Assembly: GCF_003144095.1 (NCBI RefSeq)
Contig: NZ_NSKH01000023.1
Coordinates: 1,244,875-1,308,874, forward strand
Reading direction: 5' to 3'
Length of the DNA: 64,000 bases
Origin: Streptomyces sp. ICBB 8177
Lineage (GTDB): Bacteria > Actinomycetota > Actinomycetes > Streptomycetales > Streptomycetaceae
How positions within the stretch are numbered: the first letter of the stretch is position 1; every line of letters begins with the position of its first letter. A program made the position numbers and the translations under genes. Below, one piece after another: positions 36,195 to 45,218 of the stretch. The notes under the pieces are model-generated. The model made no database searches and was not told the DNA's origin. It saw only the letters and a list, made by a program, of their open reading frames with translations.

Positions 36195-37370
36195 ATGCCC
36201 GCCGACGGCCCGCAGCCGGTCGAACGTCACCTGCCCACCGAGGAGGCCCGCGACCTGCTCGGCCTCACCCGCGACATCGCCGCGCGGGAGATCCGGCCCC
36301 GGGCCGCCGAGGAGGAGGACGCGGGGCGCTTCCCGCGCGAGGTCTTCACCACCATCGGCGCGGCCGGCCTGCTGGGCCTGCCGTACCCGGCGGAACACGG
36401 CGGCGGCGAGCAGCCGTACGAGGTCTACCTCCAGGTCCTCGAAGAGCTGGCCGCGGTCCGGCTCACCGTGGGCCTCGGCGTCAGCGTCCACACCCTCGCC
36501 TGCCACGCGCTCGCGGAGTTCGGCACCAAGACGCAGCGCGCCGAGCACCTCGACGCCATGCTGGGTGGCGAACTGCTGGGCGCCTACTGCCTGTCCGAGC
36601 CCAGCGCGGGCTCCGACGCCGCCAGCCTGCGCACCCGCGCCACGCGCGACGGCGACGACTGGGTCATCGAGGGCACCAAGGCGTGGATCACCCACGGCGG
36701 CGTGGCGGACTTCTACACGGTGCTGGCCCGCACCGGGGCGGAGGGGCCGCGCGGCATCACCGCGTTCCTCGTCCCCGGCGACGCGCAGGGCCTGAGCGCG
36801 GCGGCCCCGGAGCGCAAGATGGGCCTGAAGGGTTCACCCACCGCGCAGGTCCACTTCGACGGCGTGCGGGTGCCCGACACCCGGCGGGTCGGGGAGGAGG
36901 GCCAGGGCTTCTCCATCGCGCTGTCCGCCCTCGACTCCGGGCGCCTCGGGATCGCCGCCTGCGCGATAGGGGTCGCACAGGGCGCGCTGGACGAGGCGCT
37001 GCGGTTCCTCGCCGAGCGGCGGCAGTTCGGCCGCCCGCTGGTCGACTTCCAGGGGCTGCGCTTCATGGTCGCCGACATGGCCACCGCGATCGAGGCGGGC
37101 CGCGCGCTCTACCTGGCCGCCGCGCGACTGCGGGACGCCGGGCAGCCGTTCGGCAAGCAGGCCGCGATGGCCAAGCTGCTGTGCACCGACACCGCGATGA
37201 AGGTGACCACGGACGCGGTCCAGCTGATGGGCGGCTACGGCTACACCGCCGACTTCCCCGCCGAGCGCTACATGCGGGAGGCCAAGGTGCTCCAGATCGT
37301 GGAGGGCACCAACCAGATCCAGCGCATGGTGATCGCCCGTCACGTTGCGGGCCCGGAGAGCCGGGGCTGA
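36195..37370 (+). CDS. Acyl-CoA dehydrogenase
   Basis: ATG 36195 follows GGGAGGAA; the upstream frame extension has no ribosome site. The 391-residue flavoprotein has family motifs LGAYCLSEPSAGSDAASLRT (FAD side), GTKAWITHGGVADFY, KMGLKGSPTAQVHFDGV and MGGYGYTADFPAERYMREAK. The catalytic base Glu is in VEGTNQIQRMVIARH. It oxidises acyl-CoA thioesters and passes electrons to ETF. Chain-length preference cannot be read from sequence. It converges on the Cys-motif gene via a hairpin. Confidence 0.95.
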   Translation: MPADGPQPVERHLPTEEARDLLGLTRDIAAREIRPRAAEEEDAGRFPREVFTTIGAAGLLGLPYPAEHGGGEQPYEVYLQVLEELAAVRLTVGLGVSVHTLACHALAEFGTKTQRAEHLDAMLGGELLGAYCLSEPSAGSDAASLRTRATRDGDDWVIEGTKAWITHGGVADFYTVLARTGAEGPRGITAFLVPGDAQGLSAAAPERKMGLKGSPTAQVHFDGVRVPDTRRVGEEGQGFSIALSALDSGRLGIAACAIGVAQGALDEALRFLAERRQFGRPLVDFQGLRFMVADMATAIEAGRALYLAAARLRDAGQPFGKQAAMAKLLCTDTAMKVTTDAVQLMGGYGYTADFPAERYMREAKVLQIVEGTNQIQRMVIARHVAGPESRG

Positions 37371-37378
37371 ACCGTACG

Positions 37379-37412
37379 GAAGGGGCCGTACCTCGCGGCG
37401 GTGCGGCCCTTC
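37379..37412. terminator. Terminator-like hairpin after the acyl-CoA dehydrogenase
   Basis: GAAGGGGCCG pairs with CGGCCCTTC, with one bulged G, around a 15-nt loop, and a pyrimidine-rich stretch follows. It lies just after the stop at 37370 in a convergent gap. Confidence 0.6.
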
Positions 37413-37515
37413 TCCGTCTCCGACGTGCCGTCAGTGTTCAGGGTGACCTGCCGTCAAGTGACTGCACGCGGAGGGCAGTTCGATGGCCCGTGCTGTCTCT
37501 CCCGCCTACGTCATG

Positions 37516-38007
37516 TCAGGCGCGCGGGGTGCGCATCTCGGGCAGGCGCATGGGGCGCGACCCCGGGCCGCCCGCGTGCGAGAACGGCTGGGTGCGCCAG
37601 TCGAGCCCCGCGGGCAGGGTGAGCAGGGCGGCGACGTCCCCCTCGGTCCCCTCCTCGTCCTCCTCGACCGGCCGTGCGTCCGCGACCGAACGGCCGGAAC
37701 CGGCGCACACCGTGAGGCCGAACGGGTTCCACGGCGACGGGCACAGCGCGTGCTCCGGGAGCGTCTCCTCGTCCGCGAGCAGCGCTATCGGCCGGGCGCA
37801 GTCCGGGCAGTGCACCCGGAAGATGCCGAAGGACTCCTCGTCGAGGTCGCCCAACTCCCCGGCGGCTTCAGCCGTGTCGAACTGCTCGTCGGTGTCCTCG
37901 GCGTCGGCGATGCCGTCCTCGACGGCCTGCGGAACGGCCGGGCCGGGCTCGTCTTCGAGCGCGGACCGCGTGCGGTCACCGCGGCTTTGCCGCTTCAATG
38001 CGCGCAT
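37516..38007 (-). CDS. Conserved acidic hypothetical with zinc-ribbon-like cysteines
   Basis: ATG 38007 (163 aa) has GGGGGAGAA about 5 nt upstream. Residues 15-60 are acidic. A C-x2-C pair (HCPDCARPIALL) followed by Cys in HALCPSPWNP and LTVCAGSG suggests a small zinc-binding unit. No membrane helix is seen. It is convergent with the acyl-CoA dehydrogenase gene and divergent from the Lrp gene. Function unknown. Confidence 0.75.
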   Translation of the reverse strand: MRALKRQSRGDRTRSALEDEPGPAVPQAVEDGIADAEDTDEQFDTAEAAGELGDLDEESFGIFRVHCPDCARPIALLADEETLPEHALCPSPWNPFGLTVCAGSGRSVADARPVEEDEEGTEGDVAALLTLPAGLDWRTQPFSHAGGPGSRPMRLPEMRTPRA

Positions 38008-38225
38008 GGTGGTTCTCCCCCTGTGACGGGCGCCCCTTGGCGGGCGGGTCGGGCCGGACGCGACGTCCACGGCCCGAGCAGAGCATTTCCCGCCACGCCC
38101 AGCCGATAATCGCCCCGGCGCCAACCCACCGGAGCACGGCCTGTGGCATTCGTCACACGAGGGGGCGCACGGGGCGCGCAACCCCACGCGCGCCCTGATC
38201 CCCGCGAGGCGATAGGTTGGGCGGC

Positions 38226-38666
38226 GTGGAGGAGCTGGACCGGCGGATCGTGGAGCTGCTCGTCGCCGATGGGCGGATGAGCTACACCGACCTGGGCAAG
38301 GCCACCGGCCTGTCCACCTCGGCCGTGCACCAGAGGGTGCGCAGGCTGGAGCAGCGAGGGGTGATCCGCGGCTACGCGGCGATCGTCGACCCCGAGGCGG
38401 TCGGCCTGTCCCTGACCGCGTTCATCTCGGTCGCGCCCTTCGACCCCAGCGCCCCCGACGACATCGCGGACCGGCTCGCCGACGTCCCCGAGATCGAGGC
38501 CTGCCACAGCGTCGCGGGCGAGGAGAACTACATCCTCAAGGTCCGCGTGGCCACCCCGGGCGCACTGGAACACCTGCTGGCCCGCATCCGCAGCCTGGCC
38601 GGCGTCTCCACCCGCACCACCGTGGTCCTCTCCACGCCCTACGAGGCCCGCCCCCCGCACCTGTAG
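38226..38666 (+). CDS. Lrp/AsnC-family transcriptional regulator
   Basis: The 146-residue protein starts at GTG 38226. Residues 1-60 form the AsnC HTH (LDRRIVELLVADGRMSYTDL, STSAVHQRVRRLEQRGVIRGY). The RAM effector domain follows (IEACHSVAGEENYILKVRVA). GATAGGTT lies only 8-15 bp before the start, so the mRNA may be leaderless. Such regulators sense amino acids; the downstream amidohydrolase is 88 bp away and could be a target. Confidence 0.94.
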   Translation: MEELDRRIVELLVADGRMSYTDLGKATGLSTSAVHQRVRRLEQRGVIRGYAAIVDPEAVGLSLTAFISVAPFDPSAPDDIADRLADVPEIEACHSVAGEENYILKVRVATPGALEHLLARIRSLAGVSTRTTVVLSTPYEARPPHL

Positions 38667-38754
38667 CCCCTCCCGGCCGCCTTCGCCGCGCTCGGGGCCG
38701 CCGTGGATCAACCCGGGTGCGGGCGCGCCGCCGGCAGGCGCCAGACTGGTGCGC

Positions 38755-40374
38755 ATGAACGACGAGCGCCCCCCGGGCACCGTGCTGCTGCGAGGCGGCA
38801 GCGTGTACAGCCCCGCCGACCCCTTCGCCACCGCCATGGTCACCGACGGCCCCACCGTCGCGTGGATCGGCTCCGAGGGCGCGGCGGACGGCTTCGCCGA
38901 CTCCGTCGACGAGGTCGTGGACCTGGACGGCGCGCTGGTCACCCCGGCGTTCACCGACGCCCACGTGCACACCACCTCCACCGGTCTCGCGCTCACCGGG
39001 CTCGACCTGGCCGCCGCCACCGGCCTGGCCGACGCCCTCGCCCGGGTCGCCGAGCACGCCGCCGCCCGCCCCGCCGACCAGGTGCTGCTGGGACACGGCT
39101 GGGACGAGACCCGCTGGCCCGAGCGCCGCCCGCCGTCCCGCGCCGAACTCGACGCCGCGTGCGCCGGCCGTCCCCTCTACCTCAGCCGTACCGACGTCCA
39201 CTCGGCGCTCGTCAGCACCGCGCTGGCGCGGCGGGCCCGAGGCCTTGACGGCTACCACGACGACGCCCCGCTGACCCGCGACGCCCACCACGCCGTGCGC
39301 CGCGCCGCGCTGGCGGCCGTCACCCCCGCCCAGCGCGCCGACGCCCAGCGCACCGCCCTGCGGCACGCCGCCTCCCAGGGCATCGGCGCCCTGCACGAGT
39401 GCGCGGGGCCCGACATCTCCTCGCAGGACGACCTGACCGGCCTGCTCGCGCTGGCCGCCGCCGAACCGGGCCCGCGGGTCTTCGGCTACTGGGCGCAGGC
39501 CGTGAGCCGCCCCGCCGACCTGGACGCGATCCGCGACCTCGGCGCGCTGGGTGCCGCCGGAGACCTGTTCGTCGACGGCTCCCTGGGCTCCCACACCGCC
39601 TGCCTGAGCAGCCCGTACGCGGACGCCGGGCACACCGGCACCGCCTACCTGACCGCAGAGCGCATCGCCGACCACGTGACGGTGTGCACCGAGGGCGGGG
39701 TCCAGGCCGGGTTCCACGCCATCGGGGACGCCGCCGTCGCCGCCGTGCTCGACGGGGTGCGCCGGGCCGCCGCCCGCGTCGGCGTCGAGCGGGTCCGCGC
39801 CGCCCGGCACCGCGTGGAGCACGCCGAGATGCTGGACGCCGCCGCCATCGACGGCTTCGCGGAACTGGGCCTGGTCGCCTCCGTCCAGCCCGCCTTCGAC
39901 GCTGCGTGGGGCGGCGACGGGGGCATGTACGCGGCCCGCCTCGGCGCCGACCGCGCCCGCGGTCTCAACCCGTACGCCGCGCTGCTCAAGGCGGGCGTGC
40001 CGCTCGCCCTCGGCTCCGACAGCCCGGTCACGCCGCTCGACCCCTGGGGCGCCGTGCGCGCCGCCGCGTTCCACCGCACCCCGGAGCACCGGATCTCGGT
40101 GCGTGCCGCCTTCACCGCCCACACCCGCGGCGGCTGGCGGGCGATCCGGCGTGACGACGCGGGCACCCTGGTGCCCGGCGCGCCGGCCGACTACGCCGTC
40201 TGGGGGGCCGGTGACCTCGTCGTCCAGGTGCCCGACGAACGCGTCGCCAACTGGTCGACCGACCCCCGCTCCGGCACCCCGGGACTGCCCGACCTCACCC
40301 CGGGGCAGCCGCTTCCGCACGCCCTGCGCACCGTCGTGGCGGGCCGTGTCGTGCACGCGCGGCCGAACGGGTGA
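38755..40374 (+). CDS. YtcJ-like metal-dependent amidohydrolase
   Basis: ATG 38755 (539 aa) is preferred over GTG 38749. Metal ligands of the amidohydrolase superfamily are visible: DAHVH (HxH) near residue 70, VQAGFHAIGD, HRVEHAE and the catalytic Asp in LGSDSPVTPLDPW. GHGWDETRWPERRPPSRAEL is typical of the YtcJ/exoenzyme-regulatory AepA group. The substrate is unknown; N-substituted amino acids or lactams are typical. It ends in ordinary intergenic DNA with no ribosomal coupling downstream. Confidence 0.92.
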   Translation: MNDERPPGTVLLRGGSVYSPADPFATAMVTDGPTVAWIGSEGAADGFADSVDEVVDLDGALVTPAFTDAHVHTTSTGLALTGLDLAAATGLADALARVAEHAAARPADQVLLGHGWDETRWPERRPPSRAELDAACAGRPLYLSRTDVHSALVSTALARRARGLDGYHDDAPLTRDAHHAVRRAALAAVTPAQRADAQRTALRHAASQGIGALHECAGPDISSQDDLTGLLALAAAEPGPRVFGYWAQAVSRPADLDAIRDLGALGAAGDLFVDGSLGSHTACLSSPYADAGHTGTAYLTAERIADHVTVCTEGGVQAGFHAIGDAAVAAVLDGVRRAAARVGVERVRAARHRVEHAEMLDAAAIDGFAELGLVASVQPAFDAAWGGDGGMYAARLGADRARGLNPYAALLKAGVPLALGSDSPVTPLDPWGAVRAAAFHRTPEHRISVRAAFTAHTRGGWRAIRRDDAGTLVPGAPADYAVWGAGDLVVQVPDERVANWSTDPRSGTPGLPDLTPGQPLPHALRTVVAGRVVHARPNG

Positions 40375-41054
40375 CCCGCGGTGGCGCGCGTACCGCCGAA
40401 CGATGATCCCTCGGCCTGTCGCGCCTGCCCGGCAGGCCCCGCACTGACCTGCTGATTTGTCGAATTGCCGCAGGTCACACGGGTGTTGACAGGCTGCGGT
40501 CGCGGGCGAGTAGGTTCGGCGGAGTCCACCACAGGACGTCCGACCCGGGATCCCTCGTGCTTCCCGGCGACCGCAGCTGGGCCATGGGGTGGCGCGCGGC
40601 ACGCGCACCACCACTGGGAGCCAGGTCCAGGGCTCGCGGTACGCCGAGCACGGCCCGCCAGGGCCCCTTCCCCGCCCGAGCGGGTCAGGGGGGATGCCGC
40701 CCGGGCGGCGGGTGCGACCCGGGTGGGGCCCGGACGCTCAGTAGACAACGGCTCTCGGTCGATCCGCAGCCAGCGGGTTCCAGGTCGGCCCGAAGGGCGT
40801 TCCGGGCCCCCATCCGCAGTTCCCGCACCGCAGCCGGCGAACGCGGCCGAGGGCCACCGGGGAGCCTGCGGGCCCCTGTCGGGGAAAGACCGGGCAAAGC
40901 GGCCCGTGGACAACCCTTTGCGCCCCCGTACGCCCTCCTGGCACCGTTGCGTTGTACCGTCACTGGACCACGGGTGGCCCAGCCGCCCGGTCGTCCGCGC
41001 CGCGACCGTCCCCCAGGTGTCCGCGGCGGCAGAAGCAGAAGAGGTAAGACCCGC
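40375..41054. other. 680-bp gap and long leader upstream of lnt
   Basis: The only strong element is a promoter at 40486-40516. The same frame as lnt is open back to 40557, but the implied residues are Arg/Pro-rich without a natural composition, so I treat it as untranslated leader of about 530 nt. No riboswitch was recognised. Confidence 0.55.
40486..40516 (+). promoter_or_regulatory. Consensus-like promoter for the lnt-ppm operon
   Basis: TTGACA (40486-40491), 19-bp spacer, TAGGTT (40511-40516). The -35 is perfect for the principal sigma factor and the -10 fits TANNNT. A start near 40523 would leave a leader of about 530 nt before lnt. Confidence 0.65.
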
Positions 41055-42728
41055 GTGTCTCCGCGACCCGACACCGCCACCGCGTCGCCACCCGGCGGTA
41101 CGGGCCGCCGGCCCAAGGGCGCGCAGGGCGGCCAGGCCGGTGCCGCCGCGCCGCGCCGGCCCGGCCGTGTGCGCCGCACGGCCGCGGCCCTGCGTGCCGA
41201 CTGGCGCCGCAGCGTCCTGGCCGTCCTCAGCGGCCTGGCGCTCGCGGCCGCCTTCCCGCCCTACGGCTACTGGCAGCTGTCCGTCGTCGCGGTGACCGCG
41301 CTCGCCCTGCTCACGAAGGGCAGACGGCCCAAGCAGGCCGCCTGGACCGGCTTCGTCTTCGCGGTGCCGTTCTTCGTCTGGCTGCTGCAGTGGCTGCACG
41401 TCGTCGGCTGGGACGCCGTGGTGGGCCTTTCGGTCATCGAGGCGGCCTTCTTCGTCCCGCTCGGCGCGGCGCTCGCCCTGGCCTCACGGCTGCCCGGCTG
41501 GCCGCTGTGGGGCGCCTGCGTGTGGGTGGCCGAGGAGGCGGCCCGCGACCGGCTGCCGTTCGGCGGCTTCCCGTGGGGGCGGCTGGCATTCGCCAACGCC
41601 GGATCGCCGTTCACCCCGTTCGCGGCGCTCGGCGGCGCGCCGCTGGTCACCTTCGGCGTCGCGCTGTGCGGCGGGCTGCTGGCCGCGGGCGTCCTGGCCC
41701 TGTGGCGGCTGCGCGGCGAGGGCCGCACCGTGCGCGCCGTGACCGGTGCGGCGGCGCGGGTCGTGCTGGCCGCCGCCGTGCTGTGCGCCGCCTTCGCGGT
41801 GCCGGTGCCCACGAAGGCGGACGGCACCATGCGGGTCGCCGTCGTGCAGGGCAACGTCGCCCGCCCCGGCATGCACTTCCTGGGCCGCCCGATGCAGATC
41901 CTCGACAACCACGTCCAGGCCACCCTGCAACTGGCCAAGGACATCCAGGCGGGCCGCGCGCCCAGGCCGGACCTGGTGATCTGGCCGGAGAACTCCTCCG
42001 ACCTCGACCCGTTCGCCTACCCGCAGGCCTACGCCAAGATCACCCAGGCGGTGCGGGCGGTCGGCGTGCCGGTGCTGGTCGGCGCGCTGGTCGACGGCCC
42101 GGACACCCAGCACGTGCAGAACGAGGGCATCCTGTGGGACCCGCTGAGCGGCCCGGGCGCGGAGTACACCAAGCAGCACCCGGTGCCGTTCGGCGAGTAC
42201 GTGCCGTTCCGCAAGGAACTCACCAAGGTCATCAGCCGCCTCGACGAGATCCCCAAGGACTTCTACCCCGGCAAGCACACCGGCGTGATGCAGATGGGCC
42301 CGGCGAAGCTCGGTGACGTCATCTGCTTCGAGGTGGCCTACGACGGCATCGTCCGCGACACCGTCGACGCCGGCGCCCGCGCCATCGTCGTACAGACCAA
42401 CAACGCCACCTACGGGCGCAGCGGGCAGCCGGAGCAGCAGCTCGCCATGTACCGGCTGCGCGCCGTCGAGCACGGCCGCGCGGTCGTCGCGGCGGCCACC
42501 AGCGGCATCAGCGCCCTCGTCGCCCCGAACGGCAAGGTCGAGGCGCACACGAAGGAATTCACCCGGGCGGTCCTCGACGTCAACCTCCCGTTGCGCGACC
42601 AGACCACCGTGGCGGACCGGATCGGCGCGGTACCGGAGTGGACACTCGCTATCGTGGGCGTCCTGTCCTGCGCCGCCGCGATCTGGCTGAGCCGGCGGGG
42701 ACGTCCGGAACGTAAGGGGAAGCAGTGA
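41055..42728 (+). CDS. lnt: Apolipoprotein N-acyltransferase
   Basis: GTG 41055 (557 aa) is chosen because conserved sequence begins soon after and AGAGG lies upstream. About seven to eight transmembrane helices (from [20 protein letters not shown]) precede a periplasmic-side nitrilase domain. The catalytic Glu is in VIWPENSSD, a Lys lies in the following loop region, and Cys is in [12 protein letters not shown]. It N-acylates lipoproteins at the membrane surface. Its stop overlaps the ppm GTG start (GTGA). Confidence 0.93.
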   Translation: MSPRPDTATASPPGGTGRRPKGAQGGQAGAAAPRRPGRVRRTAAALRADWRRSVLAVLSGLALAAAFPPYGYWQLSVVAVTALALLTKGRRPKQAAWTGFVFAVPFFVWLLQWLHVVGWDAVVGLSVIEAAFFVPLGAALALASRLPGWPLWGACVWVAEEAARDRLPFGGFPWGRLAFANAGSPFTPFAALGGAPLVTFGVALCGGLLAAGVLALWRLRGEGRTVRAVTGAAARVVLAAAVLCAAFAVPVPTKADGTMRVAVVQGNVARPGMHFLGRPMQILDNHVQATLQLAKDIQAGRAPRPDLVIWPENSSDLDPFAYPQAYAKITQAVRAVGVPVLVGALVDGPDTQHVQNEGILWDPLSGPGAEYTKQHPVPFGEYVPFRKELTKVISRLDEIPKDFYPGKHTGVMQMGPAKLGDVICFEVAYDGIVRDTVDAGARAIVVQTNNATYGRSGQPEQQLAMYRLRAVEHGRAVVAAATSGISALVAPNGKVEAHTKEFTRAVLDVNLPLRDQTTVADRIGAVPEWTLAIVGVLSCAAAIWLSRRGRPERKGKQ

Positions 42729-43519
42729 ACGACGGCGGAAAGGCCACCCTCGGCGACACCAGGGGCAGGCAGTTCGGTCCGCTCGGCGAGGTCCTGGTCA
42801 TCATCCCGACCTACAACGAAGCCGAGAACGTCCAGCCGATCGTGGGCCGGGTGCGGGCCGCGGTGCCCGAGGCGCACGTGCTGGTCGCCGACGACAACAG
42901 CCCGGACGGCACCGGGAAGCTCGCCGACGAACTCGCCGACGCGGACGACCACGTCCACGTGCTGCACCGCAAGGGCAAGGAGGGGCTCGGCGCCGCGTAC
43001 CTGGCGGGCTTCCGCTGGGGCATCGACCACGGCTACGGGGTGCTGGTCGAGATGGACGCCGACGGCTCCCACCAGCCGGAGGAACTGCCCCGGCTGCTGA
43101 CCGCCCTCAAGGGCGCCGACCTGGTGCTCGGCTCGCGCTGGATCCCCGGCGGACGGGTCGTCAACTGGCCCAAGTCGCGCGAGTTCCTCTCCCGCGGCGG
43201 CAGCACCTACTCGCGCCTCATGCTCGGCGTCCCGATCCGTGACGTCACCGGCGGCTACCGGGCCTTCCGCAAGGAGACCCTGGAGGGCCTGGGCATGGAC
43301 GAGGTGGCCTCGGCGGGCTACTGCTTCCAGGTCGACCTGGCCTGGCGCGCGGTGAAGAAGGGCTTCCACGTGGTGGAGGTGCCGATCACCTTCGTCGAAC
43401 GCGAACGCGGCGACTCCAAGATGAGCCGCAACATCGTCGTCGAGGCGCTGTGGCGGGTCACCACCTGGGGCGTCGGCGACCGCGTCACCCGGTTGCGCGG
43501 CGGAGCCAGGCACAATTGA
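42725..43519 (+). CDS. ppm: Polyprenol monophosphomannose synthase (GT2)
   Basis: The 264-residue cytoplasmic glycosyltransferase has [16 protein letters not shown] at the N-terminus, [25 protein letters not shown] as the DxD metal site, and GSRWIPGG. It makes polyprenyl-phosphate-mannose for protein O-mannosylation and cell-envelope glycans. In mycobacteria the Lnt and Ppm domains are fused in one protein; here they are separate but coupled by a 4-bp overlap. FxsA follows after 3 bp. Confidence 0.95.
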   Translation: MNDGGKATLGDTRGRQFGPLGEVLVIIPTYNEAENVQPIVGRVRAAVPEAHVLVADDNSPDGTGKLADELADADDHVHVLHRKGKEGLGAAYLAGFRWGIDHGYGVLVEMDADGSHQPEELPRLLTALKGADLVLGSRWIPGGRVVNWPKSREFLSRGGSTYSRLMLGVPIRDVTGGYRAFRKETLEGLGMDEVASAGYCFQVDLAWRAVKKGFHVVEVPITFVERERGDSKMSRNIVVEALWRVTTWGVGDRVTRLRGGARHN

Positions 43520-43522
43520 GGC

Positions 43523-44113
43523 ATGACCACCGGCACGCCTGATCCCAGCACCCGCCCGCGGCGGCCCCAGGGCCGCTCCCGCGTCCGCACCGCCGTCCTG
43601 CTGACGGTGGCGGTGTGGGCGGTGCTGGAGATCTGGCTGCTGACGGTGGTGGCCCATGCCGTCGGGGGCGGCACGGTGCTGCTGCTCCTGCTGGCCGGCC
43701 TGGTGCTCGGCGGGATCGCGGTCAAGCGGGCCGGGCGCCGCGCCTGGCAGAGCCTCACCGCCTCGGCCCGGTCCGGGCAGCCGGTGCCCGGTGCGGGCGC
43801 GGGCGGCGCGGGCCTGGCGATGCTGGGCGGGCTGCTGCTGATGGTCCCCGGCTTCGTCTCCGACGCGGTCGGGCTGCTGTACCTCTTCCCGCCGACGCGC
43901 AAGCTGCTGGCCGCGGGGGCGGGCGCGCTGACCCGCAGGCTCGGCGCCCGCCAGTACCCGCCCGGTTCGTTCGGCGACGCCTTCCAGCAGGCGCGGATGC
44001 GCATGCCGGACGGCAAGGTGGTCCCGGGCGAGGTCGTCCGCGACGACCACCCCTCGGGGGCGCACCCCGGCGGCGGCCAGGACGGCCCGCCGCGCGGCAG
44101 GCTCCCGCGCTAG
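43523..44113 (+). CDS. fxsA: FxsA family membrane protein
   Basis: The 196-residue protein has three to four transmembrane helices with the FxsA pattern: LEIWLLTVVAHAVGGGTV, then LMVPGFVSDAVGLLYLFPPT followed by a positively charged tail region. The C-terminal 60 residues are polar. FxsA relates to phage exclusion suppression in E. coli; its normal role is unknown. It ends the lnt-ppm-fxsA operon before a bidirectional terminator. Confidence 0.9.
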   Translation: MTTGTPDPSTRPRRPQGRSRVRTAVLLTVAVWAVLEIWLLTVVAHAVGGGTVLLLLLAGLVLGGIAVKRAGRRAWQSLTASARSGQPVPGAGAGGAGLAMLGGLLLMVPGFVSDAVGLLYLFPPTRKLLAAGAGALTRRLGARQYPPGSFGDAFQQARMRMPDGKVVPGEVVRDDHPSGAHPGGGQDGPPRGRLPR

Positions 44114-44561
44114 CGGCGTCCGCGGCGGAGACATGGCCCGACGGACGCGCGCCCGGCAACGGGCGACAGGGGCCCGGCCCGGAGCAGCGCGGCAGGGGAA
44201 CCGGCCTCGGCGCTCCAGCGGCCGCTCAGCCCGCCCCCGGCGCTTCGACGACCACCCGTGCCCACACGGACGCAGCGGCAGCCCTCCGTCCCGCGTGCCG
44301 CGCAGTCGTCAACCGGCGACGGCAGCCGTCCAGCCCGCGCACAACGCAAGGCGCTCGGCCGCAGGCACCCCCCGACCCGCCCGGGGCATCCCCCAAGAAG
44401 CACGCGGCGCAGGGCGCCATCCAGCCTCCGACCGCCGTACGGGGCGCCCCAGAAGCGCGGCGCAGCGCGAAACGCACGCACGCGAACGGGCCTGACGCCA
44501 CGCTCTCGCGTGGTCGCCGGCCCGTTCGCGTCGCTCGCCGCCGTGAGGCGCTTCGCGCTGG
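44114..44561. other. 448-bp convergent gap between fxsA and rbpA
   Basis: No gene is supported. Open frames here are Arg/Pro-rich shadow frames. The one clear structure is the bidirectional hairpin at 44480-44531. Confidence 0.6.
44480..44531. terminator. Bidirectional hairpin terminator between fxsA and rbpA
   Basis: A 13-bp perfect stem (ACGCGAACGGGCC against its complement) encloses a second stem CCACGC-TCTC-GCGTGG. It lies 30 bp past the rbpA stop and serves both converging transcripts. Confidence 0.75.
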
Positions 44562-44936
44562 TTATGCCGTCTTGCGGTTGTCGCGCGGATGCACCGCGAT
44601 GTTCATCCCACCGGAGCGCAGGACCGCCAGCCGCTCGGCCAGCACCTCCTCCAGCTCCTCCCGCGTGCGACGCTCCATGAGCATGTCCCAGTGCGTGCGC
44701 GCGGGCTTGGTCTTCTTCTCCTCGGGGCCCTCTCCGTCCACCAGAAGAGCCTGAGCACCGCAGGCGCGGCACTCCCACTCCGGCGGAATCTCAGCCTCCA
44801 TAGAGAACGGCATCTCGAATCGATGGCCGTTCTGGCATGCGTACTCCACCGTCTGGCGCGGGGCCAGGTCGATGCCGCGGTCGGTCTCGTAGCTGGTGGC
44901 CCCGAGTCGCGTGCCGCGGAGAGCTCGCTCACTCAT
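44562..44936 (-). CDS. rbpA: RNA polymerase-binding protein RbpA
   Basis: The 124-residue protein matches RbpA throughout: an N-terminal tail (RGTRLGATSYETDRG), a core with CQNGHRFEMPFSMEAEIPP and WECRACG, and the basic linker plus sigma-interaction helix (RTHWDMLMERRTREELEEVL). RbpA binds the principal sigma factor and beta subunit, stabilises open complexes and affects rifampicin sensitivity. Start ATG 44936 is immediately downstream of a sigma-R-type promoter. It is monocistronic, ending at the shared terminator. Confidence 0.97.
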   Translation of the reverse strand: MSERALRGTRLGATSYETDRGIDLAPRQTVEYACQNGHRFEMPFSMEAEIPPEWECRACGAQALLVDGEGPEEKKTKPARTHWDMLMERRTREELEEVLAERLAVLRSGGMNIAVHPRDNRKTA

Positions 44937-44997
44937 GAATCGTGCCTCCCGGGCTTGTCGCCCACAGGACAGGTGTCGCTGTCGTCGTCATCCGGTC

Positions 44998-45024
44998 AAC
45001 GTCCGGTCGGCGGTGAAGATTCCC
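44998..45024 (-). promoter_or_regulatory. Sigma-R-type promoter for rbpA
   Basis: On the minus strand GGGAATC, then GTT: GGAAT-N18-GTT exactly, which is the Streptomyces SigR (thiol-oxidative stress) consensus. It lies about 60 bp upstream of the rbpA start. rbpA is a known SigR target in S. coelicolor. Confidence 0.85.
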
Positions 45025-45218
45025 GAAATCGGAACATGCGCCCGCCGGAGGCGCTGCGCGCCGCCTGTCACTTTCGCGCCGCCCCTTTTTGTACCCGTCG
45101 CCGCCCGTTTTGTCACATCTGACAGGAGATATCACCCGTCGTTTTCGTATCGTCAGCGCGCAGTAACGGTCCATCCGCCTGGCCAACGGCGTACACTACC
45201 CGCCCCGGGCCGCAGGAC

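Noticed and set aside
40557-41054. 166-codon N-terminal extension of Lnt
   Set aside because: Residues are Arg/Gly/Pro-rich with no hydrophobic pattern, and the promoter position makes this the untranslated leader.
44110-44778. Minus-strand open frame across the fxsA-rbpA gap
   Set aside because: It overlaps rbpA out of frame and a strong hairpin; no motif or start signal.
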